DNA of 64,000 nucleotides, taken from contig NZ_CP014308.1 of NCBI RefSeq assembly GCF_001557535.2, positions 310,001 to 374,000 on the forward strand, written 5' to 3'. Within the stretch, counting starts at the first letter, position 1. Each line of letters opens with the position of its first letter. This document shows, piece after piece, positions 36,024-46,124 of this stretch. The translations under genes and the position numbers were made by a program. This DNA comes from Burkholderia sp. PAMC 26561. GTDB lineage: Bacteria; Pseudomonadota; Gammaproteobacteria; Burkholderiales; Burkholderiaceae. The notes under the pieces are model-generated. The model was not told the origin of the DNA and did no database searches. It saw only the letters and a list, made by a program, of their open reading frames with translations.

Positions 36024-37264
36024 CGTGCAAATCCTTTTTTGGGTTGTCGATGCCTTGAAAGACGAATGCACTAGAGTGCGTCCGGCCGCCGGCTCAGTTC
36101 GTCTATGGTCGTGCTAAGTGCATTTTTCTACCAATGATCTTCGCTGCAAAAAAGCGAAGTGGAACTGCCGGACGAGCCCCGACGGAATTCTTGCACTCGT
36201 CATAAGTTTGTTTGCCTGGCGAGATGCTGGATAGGTCTTAAGCGCTTCGCCGCCACAGTATCACGCGCTTATAATTCCGAATTGCGTATGGGCCTCGCAC
36301 CGGCGCGTTGTTCGCATTTTTATTTTGCCGGGATTGACAGAATGTTGATTTGTGCTAACGCGCCGCATCGGGTTTTGCTGTGGATCGGGACAAAAGAAAG
36401 CACGCTGTAAGCAATATTGCGGAGACGATAGGTTTGATTTACTTTCAGATTCTGGGTTGGTTTCACATTGCTATGGAATTTCGCGAGATCGAGGAATCAA
36501 TGCAAGAAATTCCTGACCTCTGGCGTCAAATGCGCACCCAGTACAAAACGAAATTGCGTCGACGAATTGACTGACAAGGCCCAGCGGGCCAGAAGCTGAA
36601 TAGAAAGAACCAATCAAGCGAACGCGATCCAGATTGACATGGCTCGCGACCAGCGCCGATTTGCTGTTTCACTGGACGTCATAGCCAGTATCGCAAAGGG
36701 AACACCGGGACCGTTTTACGCGAACGGATGAGGTACAGCGGGCTTCTCGTCAATCATCCAATTCATTAGGTATCCTACAACCGGCGATCCTTACTTAAGG
36801 CTTAGGGGGAAATCGCTGAAATACCGCCAGCGCTTGGCTGTATCCTGGTCTTACGAGAGGGCGGGTGGTGGCGCTATGCGAAATCCGCCGCAAAAGCGGT
36901 GACCTCGACGTTGCTGTATGCCGGTCGATAGTCTCGTCACCGCCAGTCGTGCTTTCGGCGTGATCATCGAGGTCCTGGCCAACCATCAATATGTGATCCC
37001 TCGATCCAACCATAGAGATCGTTTGATCGGCGGGCAAACCTCTTTCAGCAACCTCATTGCTAAGACAACGCGAACGCGGTCGTGTGGAATGTTCAGGCTA
37101 GCGAATCAAAAATCAAAAGCTCAACGATACGATCCTTGCGCGCGCCGACGAAAAAACGCGCCGACCGCTGAACCCTATTGCCTGCTCCAACGAGTACGCA
37201 AACGACAATCTTTGGCGAACGCCCTCGCCTGGCGCGAGAAACCCTTCGCTGAAGCACGTTTCTA
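36024..37264. other. 1.2 kb region with no firm gene
   Basis: Between zwf and flgM. A 64-residue frame at 36380-36574 (AETIGLIYFQILGWFHI, EIPDLWRQMRTQYKTKL) could be a small gene, but nothing supports it beyond being open. The rest has no recognisable coding sequence or insertion-sequence end. Confidence 0.35.
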
Positions 37265-37570
37265 TCAACGCGACTGCGTCTTCAACAGTTCGCCCGCGCT
37301 GCTCAGCATACCGCTGGCGATATTGCCGGAGTCGATCTTATAGCTGCCGTCGCGAACTGCGGCCTTGATTGATTCGACCTTTGCCGTGTCGATGTCCGAC
37401 GCGCCTGCCACGCTCAGATTCGACAACGACGACAAGCTTACCGTCGAGCTGGTTGCATCGGCCGCGCTAGTTTGCTGCACCGCGCCTGTGCTTTGTACCT
37501 TGCTCTTGGCAGCCACGCGCAAGTTGTCGGTCTCAAATCCTGCGGGAATGTTGCTGGAATCGATCTTCAT
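37265..37570 (-). CDS. flgM: FlgM-like anti-sigma-28 factor
   Basis: A 101-residue protein of FlgM size and pattern: an N-terminal MKIDSS start, a low-complexity Ser/Ala middle (about 25-55), and the conserved C-terminal sigma-binding part (IDTAKVESIKAAVRDGSYKI, NIASGML). FlgM holds the flagellar sigma factor FliA inactive until the hook is complete. AAGGAG lies eight bases before the ATG at 37570. No other flagellar gene is nearby, so it is an orphan copy; it may modulate FliA or another sigma factor. Confidence 0.8.
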   Translation of the reverse strand: MKIDSSNIPAGFETDNLRVAAKSKVQSTGAVQQTSAADATSSTVSLSSLSNLSVAGASDIDTAKVESIKAAVRDGSYKIDSGNIASGMLSSAGELLKTQSR

Positions 37571-38130
37571 GGTGTGCGCTCCTTAAGCGGTTAAATCCTC
37601 TAACGGAGCTTCCCTTAAAGTCTTTACCAAGCCAACGCGCGGCCTGTCGTTCTAAAACGCCGCAACCACGGCCCAACGGGCTTCTCGGGGAAATGCGACA
37701 AATTGAAACAAAGTGTGAGCAATTCCACGGCAGGTCCGGCGACCTCGTAAAACATACATTTGTACCGAAGCGAAAGTCGAAGCGGAAAAATCTGGAATAT
37801 TTTCGTGTCCCTATTTTCTTAATCCCGGCGCTGGTAATCGTAGGCGGTGGACTAGCCAACTTGTGGCGGTGCCATCCGCCAGGATGAAATACTGGTCCTT
37901 CGTCTCATGAATGCGACCGTCGCGCGCGATCACCTCTTCCATTCGCAGCATCCGCCCGGCCCATCCTGGCGCGATCGACGGCGCCGCGAACGGCTCGAAG
38001 CGCAGAGTGATGCGGTCTGGCGGGAACCTCGACCAGGTGTATCCAATCTTGCCGCACCGCCTGCCCGATGGGAGCCTGTCTGCTACCGCACGCGCACTAT
38101 CATTACGCATCTGTCGAGGCTAAGTTCAGA
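37571..38130. other. Intergenic region, weak frame only
   Basis: About 560 bases between flgM and the ISNCY end. A leftward frame (38110-37811) contains RMLRMEEVIARDGRIHETKD, which I do not recognise. It runs up to the insertion-sequence border and may be a truncated gene. Nothing else is seen. Confidence 0.35.
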
Positions 38131-39680
38131 TGTCGGGGTTCAAACTTTTTAGAAATGTCGGGTTTTGACTTTATCAATCTCTCTTTAAAAAGCTCATTTC
38201 CCCACCGCGGCTGCCCGCAGTTCGGCGCTTCTTAGCATCATCGCGTTCATGTCGATTTGCTTGAGCTCGCGTTGTTTGCGCGTGTTGTTGGCCCGCATCT
38301 TCGGTTTCACCGGTTCACCCTGATTGGTCCGCGACGGTGAACCCGAGATACGCCGGTTGTCGCGCTCCATCTGCACCTGGCGCGATAGCGCCAACACATG
38401 CTCAAGGCGCTTGTTGTCGACCTCGGCACCCTGGTCCATCGCTGATAGCCTGTCGTATTGGCGATAGGCCAGCGCGCTGCCATGTGCCCGGATTTCGATA
38501 CGCCCATCCGGGTATTCATAGACATCAATGTAGTGATGGGCGAGGGCACGCGTTTGCGGCGTGTCGTCAAGCATGTAGATGACCCGGTCGTACTGCAATG
38601 TCAGGCTGTTCGACACGCAACGCAATACCCGGTGCGTCAGAATCAGGTCGAGGTCTTCATCGCCCCTGAGCGGCCGATGCGCGTTAAATGCGCTCTTCGG
38701 GATCTTCGCGAAGCGCCCATTGAAGTCGGCCATGAAGTGGGGCGCATACGCGTTGGCGGCCTCCTTCGTATCGATCTTGCGCAGCCTCAACTCTTTGACC
38801 AACCGGTCCTGCAAGGTGAGATTGGCCCGCTCCACGCGTCCCTTCGCCTGACTGCTGTTGGCACACAGCGTGTCCACGTTCAACTCGTACAAGGCCCGCC
38901 CGTATTGGGTCACGCCCTTGTCGGGCGTGCTCGCGTGCTGGTTGCAGTGAAACACGCTGGCCTTGTCGCTATAGAGTGCCACGGGCTTGCCGTGCGCCTC
39001 GATGTATTTGCGCGTGGCCTCGAAATAACTGAACGTCGATTCGGTCGCGGTGAAGTGCAACGTCATCAGTTGGCTTGTGGCATCGTCAATAAACACCAGC
39101 AGCGTGCACGCTGGCGCCCGGTCTTCAAACCACCGGTGATCGCTACCATCGATCTGGATCAGCTCGCCCAGACAAGACCGCCGGTTCCTCGGCTGATGGA
39201 TCTTGGGCGGGCGCTGCTTGCGTGGAATCCACAGGCCGGCGTCGGTCATCAGGTGGCGAACCGTCTCCTTGGAAAGCGTTAAACCATGACATTCGCGCAG
39301 CTTCTCGCAGGCAAGCGTTGGGCCAAAGTCGGCGTATCGGTCGCGAATCAAAACCAGTGCCCGGCATGCCGTTACCTCATCAAGCTTTCGATTGCCTGGA
39401 CGACCTCGCGCTGCCGAGCCCACACCGGCTGCGCCCGTTTGCTTGTACCGCAGCACCAAACGCTCGACTTGGCGCACCGTCAAATTCAAACGCTCAGCCG
39501 CCAGGCCCGGTTTGAGCATCCGGTCCACGACAGCCTGAATCACTTTGAGACGATCGAGTTCGCGCATATTTAGTGTCACCAGTCCGGTTGGTTTCATGGC
39601 GAACTCCCATCGTCTGATCGAAAGTTCCCAGCTTGCACCAACAGCAGAACACGACATTTCTATCTTGCTAAAACACGACA
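38131..39680 (-). mobile_element. ISNCY/IS1202-type insertion sequence
   Basis: A 1.55 kb element around one intact transposase gene. Each end carries the motif ATGTCG-G-GTT twice, about 24 bases apart, in inverted orientation: 38130 and 38155 on the left, 39681 and 39657 (reading inwards) on the right. Doubled transposase-binding sites of this kind mark the ends. The outermost bases read TGT...ACA. No target duplication was obvious. The element looks complete and potentially active. Confidence 0.75.
38194..39597 (-). CDS. ISNCY-family (IS1202 group) transposase
   Basis: A 467-residue DDE transposase. N-terminal helix-turn-helix domains contain KPGLAAERLNLTVRQVERLV and a Gly-rich GSAARGRPGNRKL linker. 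The integrase-like core has IQIDGSDHRWFE (first Asp), LVFIDDATSQLMTLHF, PVALYSDKASVFH (second Asp) and QAKGRVERANLTLQDRLVKE (Glu). The C-terminal tail is basic. The ATG at 39597 (MKPTGLVTLNMRELDRLKV) is the conserved start; the frame to 39681 runs into the terminal repeat. Intact. Confidence 0.88.
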   Translation of the reverse strand: MKPTGLVTLNMRELDRLKVIQAVVDRMLKPGLAAERLNLTVRQVERLVLRYKQTGAAGVGSAARGRPGNRKLDEVTACRALVLIRDRYADFGPTLACEKLRECHGLTLSKETVRHLMTDAGLWIPRKQRPPKIHQPRNRRSCLGELIQIDGSDHRWFEDRAPACTLLVFIDDATSQLMTLHFTATESTFSYFEATRKYIEAHGKPVALYSDKASVFHCNQHASTPDKGVTQYGRALYELNVDTLCANSSQAKGRVERANLTLQDRLVKELRLRKIDTKEAANAYAPHFMADFNGRFAKIPKSAFNAHRPLRGDEDLDLILTHRVLRCVSNSLTLQYDRVIYMLDDTPQTRALAHHYIDVYEYPDGRIEIRAHGSALAYRQYDRLSAMDQGAEVDNKRLEHVLALSRQVQMERDNRRISGSPSRTNQGEPVKPKMRANNTRKQRELKQIDMNAMMLRSAELRAAAVGK

Positions 39681-39896
39681 TTAGGATATTGCCCCTACAG
39701 CATCCCGAATGATCATTCCTTTTATGTCAAATAAAAGACTGACTCACCGGACCGGCGGCAAGTTGTCGGGCGGTCGTCTCGGCGATCTTGGTCATTCACG
39801 CGACTGTACCCAATTGCGTCAAGGCTACTAGTCATTTCTTTTTCGGAAGGGTTCATGGCACGCAGTGCGTCGGGCGTGCGTATGTCGCGCGGAGTC

Positions 39897-40419
39897 TCAA
39901 AGTCCGCTCAAGCGCCGCCACGCGTTACGTCCGGCGGGGGACGGAAAACCGGTGCGGTTGCTATGATTGCGCATCGGTGGCGTAACATCGTTGGATAGCT
40001 CCTCGCGGATTCCACGCGCCGCGTACACATCGAGCGCTGTGACGCCAAGCACTCGCACTACCGCTCCGAACGCCCTAGTTCGGCCTTGCCGATCGACAGT
40101 ATTTGACTGCGCACGATAGTTCCAACGTCCAGAACATCGCCACGTACGCGTGCACAAAGGAACGGCGCCACTTTCTCTGCAGCAAGGATGCCGATTCCGC
40201 ATATAAGCTCCAGCAACCCGTAAAGCCGGACAAGCGCCGCACTGCTACCGAGCCCCGCCGAACGTGACACCGCACGCGGTGCCAGCAACTTGGCCAAGCC
40301 CAGCGCGATACTGAACTAGCCAGCCCGGGGGTCACTGCTCGTGGCATGTTAGACGCACCTAGGCCGTCGCGAGCGTGTTGGCCTGCGTCGTGCAAATTGG
40401 AGTTGACAAGGTCATTCAT
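39897..40419 (-). pseudogene. Small membrane protein gene (cyclase/dehydrase-associated type), frameshifted
   Basis: Pieces of one membrane protein appear in consecutive frames. An N-terminal part is read from 40419. The core FSIALGLAKLLAPRAVSRSA and YGLLELICGIGILAA follow in a second frame (to about 40060), and GVTALDVYAARGIREEL in a third. The order and the pattern resemble the hydrophobic domain found with SRPBCC cyclase/dehydrase genes. At least two frame changes make it non-functional. Family name from memory; treat as tentative. Confidence 0.5.
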
Positions 40420-40515
40420 AGCTCCGCCATAATTGAGGTGGGCGATCAGTCGTGATTGTCAGAACTACTTTAGTTCAATAAGTGTTTCGTTAATCTTCTC
40501 ATAAGCGCTTCGCAG

Positions 40516-43350
40516 ATGAATAGCGATCACGTCAAATTTGAATCCTTCGCCTTTGGTCCTTTCGAAGTTTCGGTTACGGAACGCTCAATTCGTTGCCGTG
40601 GGGAACCCTTGATTATCGGAGAGCGCGCATTCGACCTCCTCGTGACGCTAGCGAGGGGGTCGGGCACAATCCTAAGCAAAGATGAGCTGTTTGAATCGGT
40701 CTGGCCAAACCGGGTCGTCGACAAAAACACCCTCGAATCTCACATGTCTTCGCTACGGAAGGCGCTCGGCGCGGAGCGCTCGGCAATCCGCACGATTTCG
40801 GGAAGGGGCTATCAGTTCGTAGCGGAGATCAATAGCAATACCGACCCTCGCCAACCCAGCGGCGGCCTGAAATTGCCTGAGAGGCTTTCTCCACTGATTG
40901 GCCGCGAAAAGTCGTTGTCGACGATCGCTGCACTCGTAAAGGCATATCGGCTGGTAACTCTTGTTGGCGCCGGCGGTGTAGGAAAGACAAGTCTTGCGAT
41001 TGAAGCAGCACGGAGCCTCTCAAGCACATTTTTCGACGGAGTGTGCTTTGCGGAACTTGAGAATCTCCCGTCCGGAGATTATGTCCCGATGAATATTGCT
41101 GCTGCGCTTGGATTTCCACCGGCGGACGGATGCATTCTTGAAAACCGGGCGATCGCCGCTCTAGGTGACAAACGAATTCTTCTGGTGCTCGATAACTGTG
41201 AGCATTTGATTGACGCTTCAGCCAGTACGGTCGAAACACTTTTGAGATGCGCGCCATTTCTCGCTGTCTTAGCCACCAGTCGGGAACCACTCAGGATTGT
41301 GAGTGAACATGCTTATCAGGTTCCGGCGCTCGCGGTGCCTTTGAACGAGTCGAGTTCGCCGGAGGAATTAGCGAATAGTGCTTCGGTGCGTCTCCTAGAC
41401 AGCCGACTCAAGTCGGCCGGCGTTGCCATGGACAGTAACGCAGAGGTCGTCAGATACAAAGCGCGCATTTGCAAGCGGCTCGACGGCATCCCGCTAGCGA
41501 TCGAACTCGCCGCCGCAAATGTGGCGCTTCTTGGAGCAAAAGGCGTTGCTGACAGACTCGACGACCAATTTGCGCTATTTACCAAAGGACGCAGAGCGGT
41601 ACCTTCGCGACAGCAAACTTTACGTCATACCTTTGACTGGAGTTACGATTTGCTACCGCTACCTGAGCGCGTCGTATTCGCTAGACTCAGTGTGTTTGTC
41701 GGCGGATTTTCGATTGAGACGGCCCTGACCAATGCGTCGGATTCCACGTTGCTCGCACGCGAAGTCATGGACGCGGTGGTGAATCTGGTATCGAAATCGT
41801 TAATTACGGCTACACAGATTGGTGGCACGGCGAGCTATCGTATGCCGGAAACGACCCGAACCTATGCCGCCGAAAAACTCCTCGAGTCTGGAGAGCACGC
41901 CACGATCGCAAGGCGGCATGCCGAGTTTTTCCTTGCGGAGTTCGAGCGAGTTGAGTCTGATTGGGGGCGCGGCGAGCCGGAGGAGCTTTTACATACATTC
42001 CGGCACTACCACGACGACCTCAGATTCGCGCTTGGATGGTGTTTCGCGAGCGGCGGTGACCCTGCGTTAGGCATACGACTGGTGACAGCCGCCGTTCCCT
42101 ATTGGATGAAGGTTGAATATGTGGCCGAGTGCCATTTGAACGTCGCAAATGCAATCGCACAGATAGACGCCCTAGGCATCGTCGACGCAAAAAGATCTGT
42201 GAAATTGCACTTGGCCCTGGGAGCGGTACTGCTCTATGAGGGCTTGGCTCAAGACGCTCAAACCGAGTTCAACCGTGCGCTTGAGCTAGCAGGCGGTTCA
42301 ACCGATGTCGAACTAGAGCTAAAGTCTTTGCACGGACTGTGGGCTACAACCCACTTGCTTGGGCCGTTTGATCAGTCGCTGTCCTTTGCCGAGCGGTTTT
42401 CCCAGATTTCTGAGACTGCGCAACGGCCCGAGGACGCAGCAAGCGGCATACAGATGCTCGGTGCGTCGCGGTTTTGTCTTGGTGATTTGGGCGAGGCGCG
42501 CTCGCATCTGGCAGCATTTCTCTCCCGTGCCCCGTCGGCATCGAATGCGTTAAGCCACGATTTTCAGGTTGATGGGCATGTTGCCGCAGAATGTGCCCTT
42601 GCTCATACGCTTTGGGTCCAGGGATATGCGGACCAGGCGAAGGAAGCGATGCGGCGGGCTATGGAGCGGGCGGATACGCTCGGTCATGCCTTGAATTGCT
42701 GGTACTCGCGGTTGATGTGCTCATGCCCTCTCAGTTTGCTAACGGGGCCTATATCTCAGCTATATGATCAGGTTAACTGCTTGTCTGAGATCGCTCGCAT
42801 TCACGGCATGGCGACCTGGACGCCATATGTCGATTTATGGAAAGGTCTGATTATCTCGGCACAGGGCGATGCCACTGCGTACGATCGGCTTATTGACCCC
42901 GTCTTCGCTAGCGTCCACTCTGGGTGGCGTTTCAATCCCTATCTGACAGGGACGTTGTCGGAGCTTTGCTCGCAATTAACCTTAAATGGCAGAGCAAACC
43001 TTGCAGCAAAGATAGTAGCGAACGCGATTGAACACGCAGAACGTACGGGAGACAGGACATCTTCGCCGGAGCTCCATCGAATTGCAGGCGAGATTTTTCT
43101 TAGGCTTGGCACCCGTGATTCGGAGTCGCTAGCGGAACAGGAATTTGTAAAGTCGATTGACTCAGCGCGTGAACGAGGATTGCTCGCGTGGCAATTGCGC
43201 GCGGCGCTAAGTCTCGCGCGAGTACGAAAAAATCAATCCCGTCATGAAGAGGCTCGAACTGTCATCGAAGACGTACGTTCCCGTTTTACAGAAGGTCTCA
43301 GCACCGCAGACCTTCTCATCGCCGACAGTCTTCTTTCTGACCTTTCTTAA
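40516..43350 (+). CDS. CadC-like winged-helix STAND ATPase regulator with TPR-like region
   Basis: A 944-residue signal-transduction ATPase. An OmpR/CadC-type DNA-binding domain lies at about 10-107 (LSKDELFESVWPNRVVDKNT, then ISGRGYQFVAE). Next comes an NB-ARC-like ATPase with Walker A GAGGVGKT (151-158) and Walker B LLVLDNCEH (around D226), with LATSREPL and GIPLAIELAAANV. A long helical repeat region follows from about 480. Such regulators integrate a signal through the ATPase and repeats and then bind DNA. It has no membrane segment. The only close neighbour is the convergent PF10118 gene. The target genes are unknown. Confidence 0.85.
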   Translation: MNSDHVKFESFAFGPFEVSVTERSIRCRGEPLIIGERAFDLLVTLARGSGTILSKDELFESVWPNRVVDKNTLESHMSSLRKALGAERSAIRTISGRGYQFVAEINSNTDPRQPSGGLKLPERLSPLIGREKSLSTIAALVKAYRLVTLVGAGGVGKTSLAIEAARSLSSTFFDGVCFAELENLPSGDYVPMNIAAALGFPPADGCILENRAIAALGDKRILLVLDNCEHLIDASASTVETLLRCAPFLAVLATSREPLRIVSEHAYQVPALAVPLNESSSPEELANSASVRLLDSRLKSAGVAMDSNAEVVRYKARICKRLDGIPLAIELAAANVALLGAKGVADRLDDQFALFTKGRRAVPSRQQTLRHTFDWSYDLLPLPERVVFARLSVFVGGFSIETALTNASDSTLLAREVMDAVVNLVSKSLITATQIGGTASYRMPETTRTYAAEKLLESGEHATIARRHAEFFLAEFERVESDWGRGEPEELLHTFRHYHDDLRFALGWCFASGGDPALGIRLVTAAVPYWMKVEYVAECHLNVANAIAQIDALGIVDAKRSVKLHLALGAVLLYEGLAQDAQTEFNRALELAGGSTDVELELKSLHGLWATTHLLGPFDQSLSFAERFSQISETAQRPEDAASGIQMLGASRFCLGDLGEARSHLAAFLSRAPSASNALSHDFQVDGHVAAECALAHTLWVQGYADQAKEAMRRAMERADTLGHALNCWYSRLMCSCPLSLLTGPISQLYDQVNCLSEIARIHGMATWTPYVDLWKGLIISAQGDATAYDRLIDPVFASVHSGWRFNPYLTGTLSELCSQLTLNGRANLAAKIVANAIEHAERTGDRTSSPELHRIAGEIFLRLGTRDSESLAEQEFVKSIDSARERGLLAWQLRAALSLARVRKNQSRHEEARTVIEDVRSRFTEGLSTADLLIADSLLSDLS

Positions 43351-43389
43351 TCCCAGGTACGACCATGCCACGTCAATCGCCAGACCTTT

Positions 43390-44304
43390 CTACGGATACT
43401 CACGCGCGTCGTCCGAAGAAAGGATGCGCAACATTTTATCCTGATCGATAGCTAGAACATCCCCGCCCGCCTTCTGGAAGCGACGCCAGCCCATCTGAAT
43501 TTCATTCTGACTGGTCGTAACCAACGGATGGAGGCGGGGATGGTATCCCTTCTTATAGGCGGGAAATGCGTTTCTTGCAAAACGCCACATCATCACAGAG
43601 CAGAAACTCATTCGGGCGATTCCAATAAACGGGTTCCGAAACCAGCCCTCGGTTCGTGCCATATGAACATATGCTTGTACTGTTTCCAGTGCGACCCGCA
43701 TCATCGCAACAGTGATCATCCATCTCCGGTAAATTTCGTCGGTGCTATAAAAATACTGGTAGACGTCGAAAGCGACAGCACCGTGCTCGACCTCCTCGAC
43801 TTGATGCCAAATCCAGAAGGCCTTAATTTCCGGGTCAGCATCCGCGAACCATTTGTCGTAGTTATCCAAGATGATCAGTCCGGCGAGGAAAGAAAACGTC
43901 TCGTAGCCTGCTGTAAACCCGAGTAGTCGTTTTACGGAATCTTTTTGAGTGTGCTTTGAAAAATAGTTGGCCGAACGCGTGTCAATTGCGGCGAGTTTCG
44001 GATACCGGCCCGATAAGCGTCGGGAAAACTGTTCGTAGTTACTCGCATGATTTGCTTCTTGTCCGATAATTGCGCACACATCGTTGCGCAGCTTTTCGTC
44101 TTTGATCTGCGGTTTGGCCTGACGTAACGCCGCAATAAGATACCTCTCGAAATGAGGTACGTGAATTCCAACGGCATTCATAAAAACCGAAAATTGGGGA
44201 GAGGTTCTGCTCCAAACGCAATCCGCGATAGTTTTCGCCGAAAGGTCAAACTTCAATGGCCGGACTTCAATTCCGTCCATCGGATGATCCGAGGTTGCTG
44301 TCAC
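43390..44304 (-). CDS. PF10118-type metal-dependent hydrolase (ferritin-like)
   Basis: A 304-residue helical protein of the metal-dependent hydrolase family PF10118. The metal ligands are in the patterns IIGQEANHASNYEQF, YETFSFLAGLII and FWIWHQVEEVEHGAVAFDVY. These give a ferritin-like two-metal site. Its biological substrate is not established; members often sit near lipid or CoA genes. The GTG at 44304 has AGGAGG five bases upstream and is preferred over the ATG at 44280. Convergent with the STAND regulator, 39 bases between stops. Confidence 0.8.
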   Translation of the reverse strand: MTATSDHPMDGIEVRPLKFDLSAKTIADCVWSRTSPQFSVFMNAVGIHVPHFERYLIAALRQAKPQIKDEKLRNDVCAIIGQEANHASNYEQFSRRLSGRYPKLAAIDTRSANYFSKHTQKDSVKRLLGFTAGYETFSFLAGLIILDNYDKWFADADPEIKAFWIWHQVEEVEHGAVAFDVYQYFYSTDEIYRRWMITVAMMRVALETVQAYVHMARTEGWFRNPFIGIARMSFCSVMMWRFARNAFPAYKKGYHPRLHPLVTTSQNEIQMGWRRFQKAGGDVLAIDQDKMLRILSSDDAREYP

Positions 44305-44502
44305 GATAGCCTCCTGTCGACGGCACTACATGCGAGGGCAACTTCTAAAGTCTTCGGATGCCCGACCTGACACCACTCGCATGTGTCTTGCCCACCGCAG
44401 CACCGAAATCATTGACAGTCACCTGACACTACCCTGTTTCGCCGCGTACGCGCTGGCTTCAATTGAAGACTACGGCGCGTGTCAAGGTACTTGTCGCCTC
44501 AG

Positions 44503-45594
44503 TCATGCAGCCAAAGGCTGTTTAAGTGTGGCGTGCGAGGCCATCGTGACGACTGACTCGCGCTCCGGATTGAGCGTGACGGCACCGATGGGCGTCCAGT
44601 CTCGCATGCAGCCTGACCAGCGGGCCGGGTTACGTTCCCGCGCCTGGACATACACCTCGTGACGAGCGGCGAGGATCGCGTGATCGTCTCCGTCATGGCG
44701 CTGCGCCGGGCTGACGTAGCGGATGCTGCTGTGACGGTGGTCGAAGTTGTACCAATGCACGAAGTCGCTCGCCCAGTTGCGTGCAGCATTGAGCTCGGCG
44801 AAGCCCGTGGCGGGGAACTCCGGGCGGTACTTGGCCGTGCGGAACAGCGCCTCGGCATAGGCGTTGTCGTCACTGACGCGTGGGCGTGAGTACGATGGCT
44901 TCACGCCAAGCCAGTGGAGCATGGCCAGCACGGTCGTGGCCTTGAGCGTGGAGCCGTTGTCTCCATGCAGCACCGGCTTGTCCGCCAGAGTAACGATGCC
45001 CTCGGCCAGCGCCGTGCGCCGCACCAGATGGGCAGCGTGACTGGCATCGTCGCGCTCGTGCACCTCCCATCCGACGATCTTGCGGCTGTACAGGTCCAGG
45101 ATCAGGTACAGGTAAAACCATTGACCGACGACCTCGGCGGGCAAGTACGTCATATCCCAGCACCAGACTTCCCGTGGTGCGCAAGCGATGTGCGTGGTCG
45201 GCGGCCGGCCAGCCTTTGGCGCTTTGGCCCGGCCGCGGTGTGCGGTCTGCCCGTGCTCGCGCAGCACGCGGGCGAAGGTGGATTCGCTGGCGATGTAGAC
45301 GCCCTCGTCGGCCAGCATTGGCACGATGCGCGCAGGAGGCATATCGGCGAAGCGCGCCTCGTTGGCCACGCGAAGCACTTCAGCACGCTCGACGGCGCTC
45401 AGCGCATGGGCGGGTTGCGGGCGTACCGAATTGGGCCTGCCATCGCCCGTGACGAGGCCCTCGCAGGCATTCCAGCGCTGCAGGGTGCGCACATCGATGC
45501 CGGCCGTCTCGCAGGCCAGACGCAGCCGTGCGCCGGCCTTGTGCGCGGTATGGATGTCATGGGCCAAGGACTGGCGATCTTCGAGGCCGATCAT
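44503..45594 (-). CDS. IS3-family transposase OrfB (DDE integrase core)
   Basis: A 363-residue DDE transposase. The core motifs are VWCWDMTYLPAEVVGQWFYL (first Asp), PVLHGDNGSTLKA (second Asp) and SDDNAYAEALFRTAKYRPEF (Glu), then the usual FVHWYNFDHRHSSI. An N-terminal helical region precedes it. Its start overlaps the orfA stop (ATGA), so it may be made by coupling rather than by the -1 frameshift seen in many IS3 elements. Frame intact. Confidence 0.88.
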   Translation of the reverse strand: MIGLEDRQSLAHDIHTAHKAGARLRLACETAGIDVRTLQRWNACEGLVTGDGRPNSVRPQPAHALSAVERAEVLRVANEARFADMPPARIVPMLADEGVYIASESTFARVLREHGQTAHRGRAKAPKAGRPPTTHIACAPREVWCWDMTYLPAEVVGQWFYLYLILDLYSRKIVGWEVHERDDASHAAHLVRRTALAEGIVTLADKPVLHGDNGSTLKATTVLAMLHWLGVKPSYSRPRVSDDNAYAEALFRTAKYRPEFPATGFAELNAARNWASDFVHWYNFDHRHSSIRYVSPAQRHDGDDHAILAARHEVYVQARERNPARWSGCMRDWTPIGAVTLNPERESVVTMASHATLKQPLAA

Positions 45595-46064
45595 TCGTCC
45601 TCGCCCGTGCGGAAGATCGCCGCGACTTTTTTTGATAGCACCAGCAGGGCCGCCGTCTCAGCCAACGCACGGTCCTTGCGCAGCAGCTCGCGCTCGAGTT
45701 CCTTGATGCGCCGCCGGTCCTGCTGGGTTTGCTGTGGGCTGGCACGCGCCTCTTCGGGCTTAGCCAATGCTTGCGTGGCGCTTTGCCGCCAGGTGGCCAG
45801 CTCCTGTGGATACACGCCGTTGGCGCGGCACCACGCGCTCTTGCCAGCCTCGTCCATCGCAGCGGTCGTCAGCACGGCATCGAATCGGGCCGCCGCTGTC
45901 CAGGCCCGCTCGCGAGCGGGCCTGGACAGCGCATCACTGCGCCAGCGCTCCAGCGTCGCCACTCCCACGCCAACCTCACGTGCAACGTCTTCCAACGCCG
46001 CGCTCTCCGGCGGCAGCAACCGCGCAACCGCTCTGTCCTTGAATGCTTGTCCGTATTTTGCCAA
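45591..46064 (-). CDS. IS3-family transposase OrfA (helix-turn-helix)
   Basis: A 157-residue DNA-binding protein of IS3 elements. A helix-turn-helix (DVAREVGVGVATLERWRSD) lies near the N-terminus, followed by a second DNA-binding-like part (WCRANGVYPQELATWR). A leucine-zipper-like coiled coil is near the C-terminus (RRRIKELERELLRKDRALAE). It binds the element's ends together with OrfB. A GC-rich inverted repeat is seen within the gene around 45895-45928 (CAGGCCCGCTCGCGAGCGGG), part of codons only. Confidence 0.85.
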   Translation of the reverse strand: MAKYGQAFKDRAVARLLPPESAALEDVAREVGVGVATLERWRSDALSRPARERAWTAAARFDAVLTTAAMDEAGKSAWCRANGVYPQELATWRQSATQALAKPEEARASPQQTQQDRRRIKELERELLRKDRALAETAALLVLSKKVAAIFRTGEDE

Positions 46065-46124
46065 TTCGTTTTCTCATCATCGCCCCCGGTTCATCGATTC
46101 TATCGGGGCGACAAGTATTCTGAC

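Larger units (their letters stand above)
44481..46124 (-). mobile_element. IS3-family insertion sequence
   Basis: An orfA/orfB pair in IS3 arrangement. Imperfect inverted ends are GTCAAGGTACTTGTCGCCTC from 44481 and the complement of GTCAGAATACTTGTCGCCCC ending at 46124 (16 of 20 identical). The element is about 1.64 kb. Both frames are open, so it may still be active. No target duplication was confirmed by eye. Confidence 0.75.

Noticed and set aside
36918..37343. 141-codon open frame on the plus strand
   Set aside because: It runs antisense into flgM, has no recognisable pattern and no ribosome-binding site.
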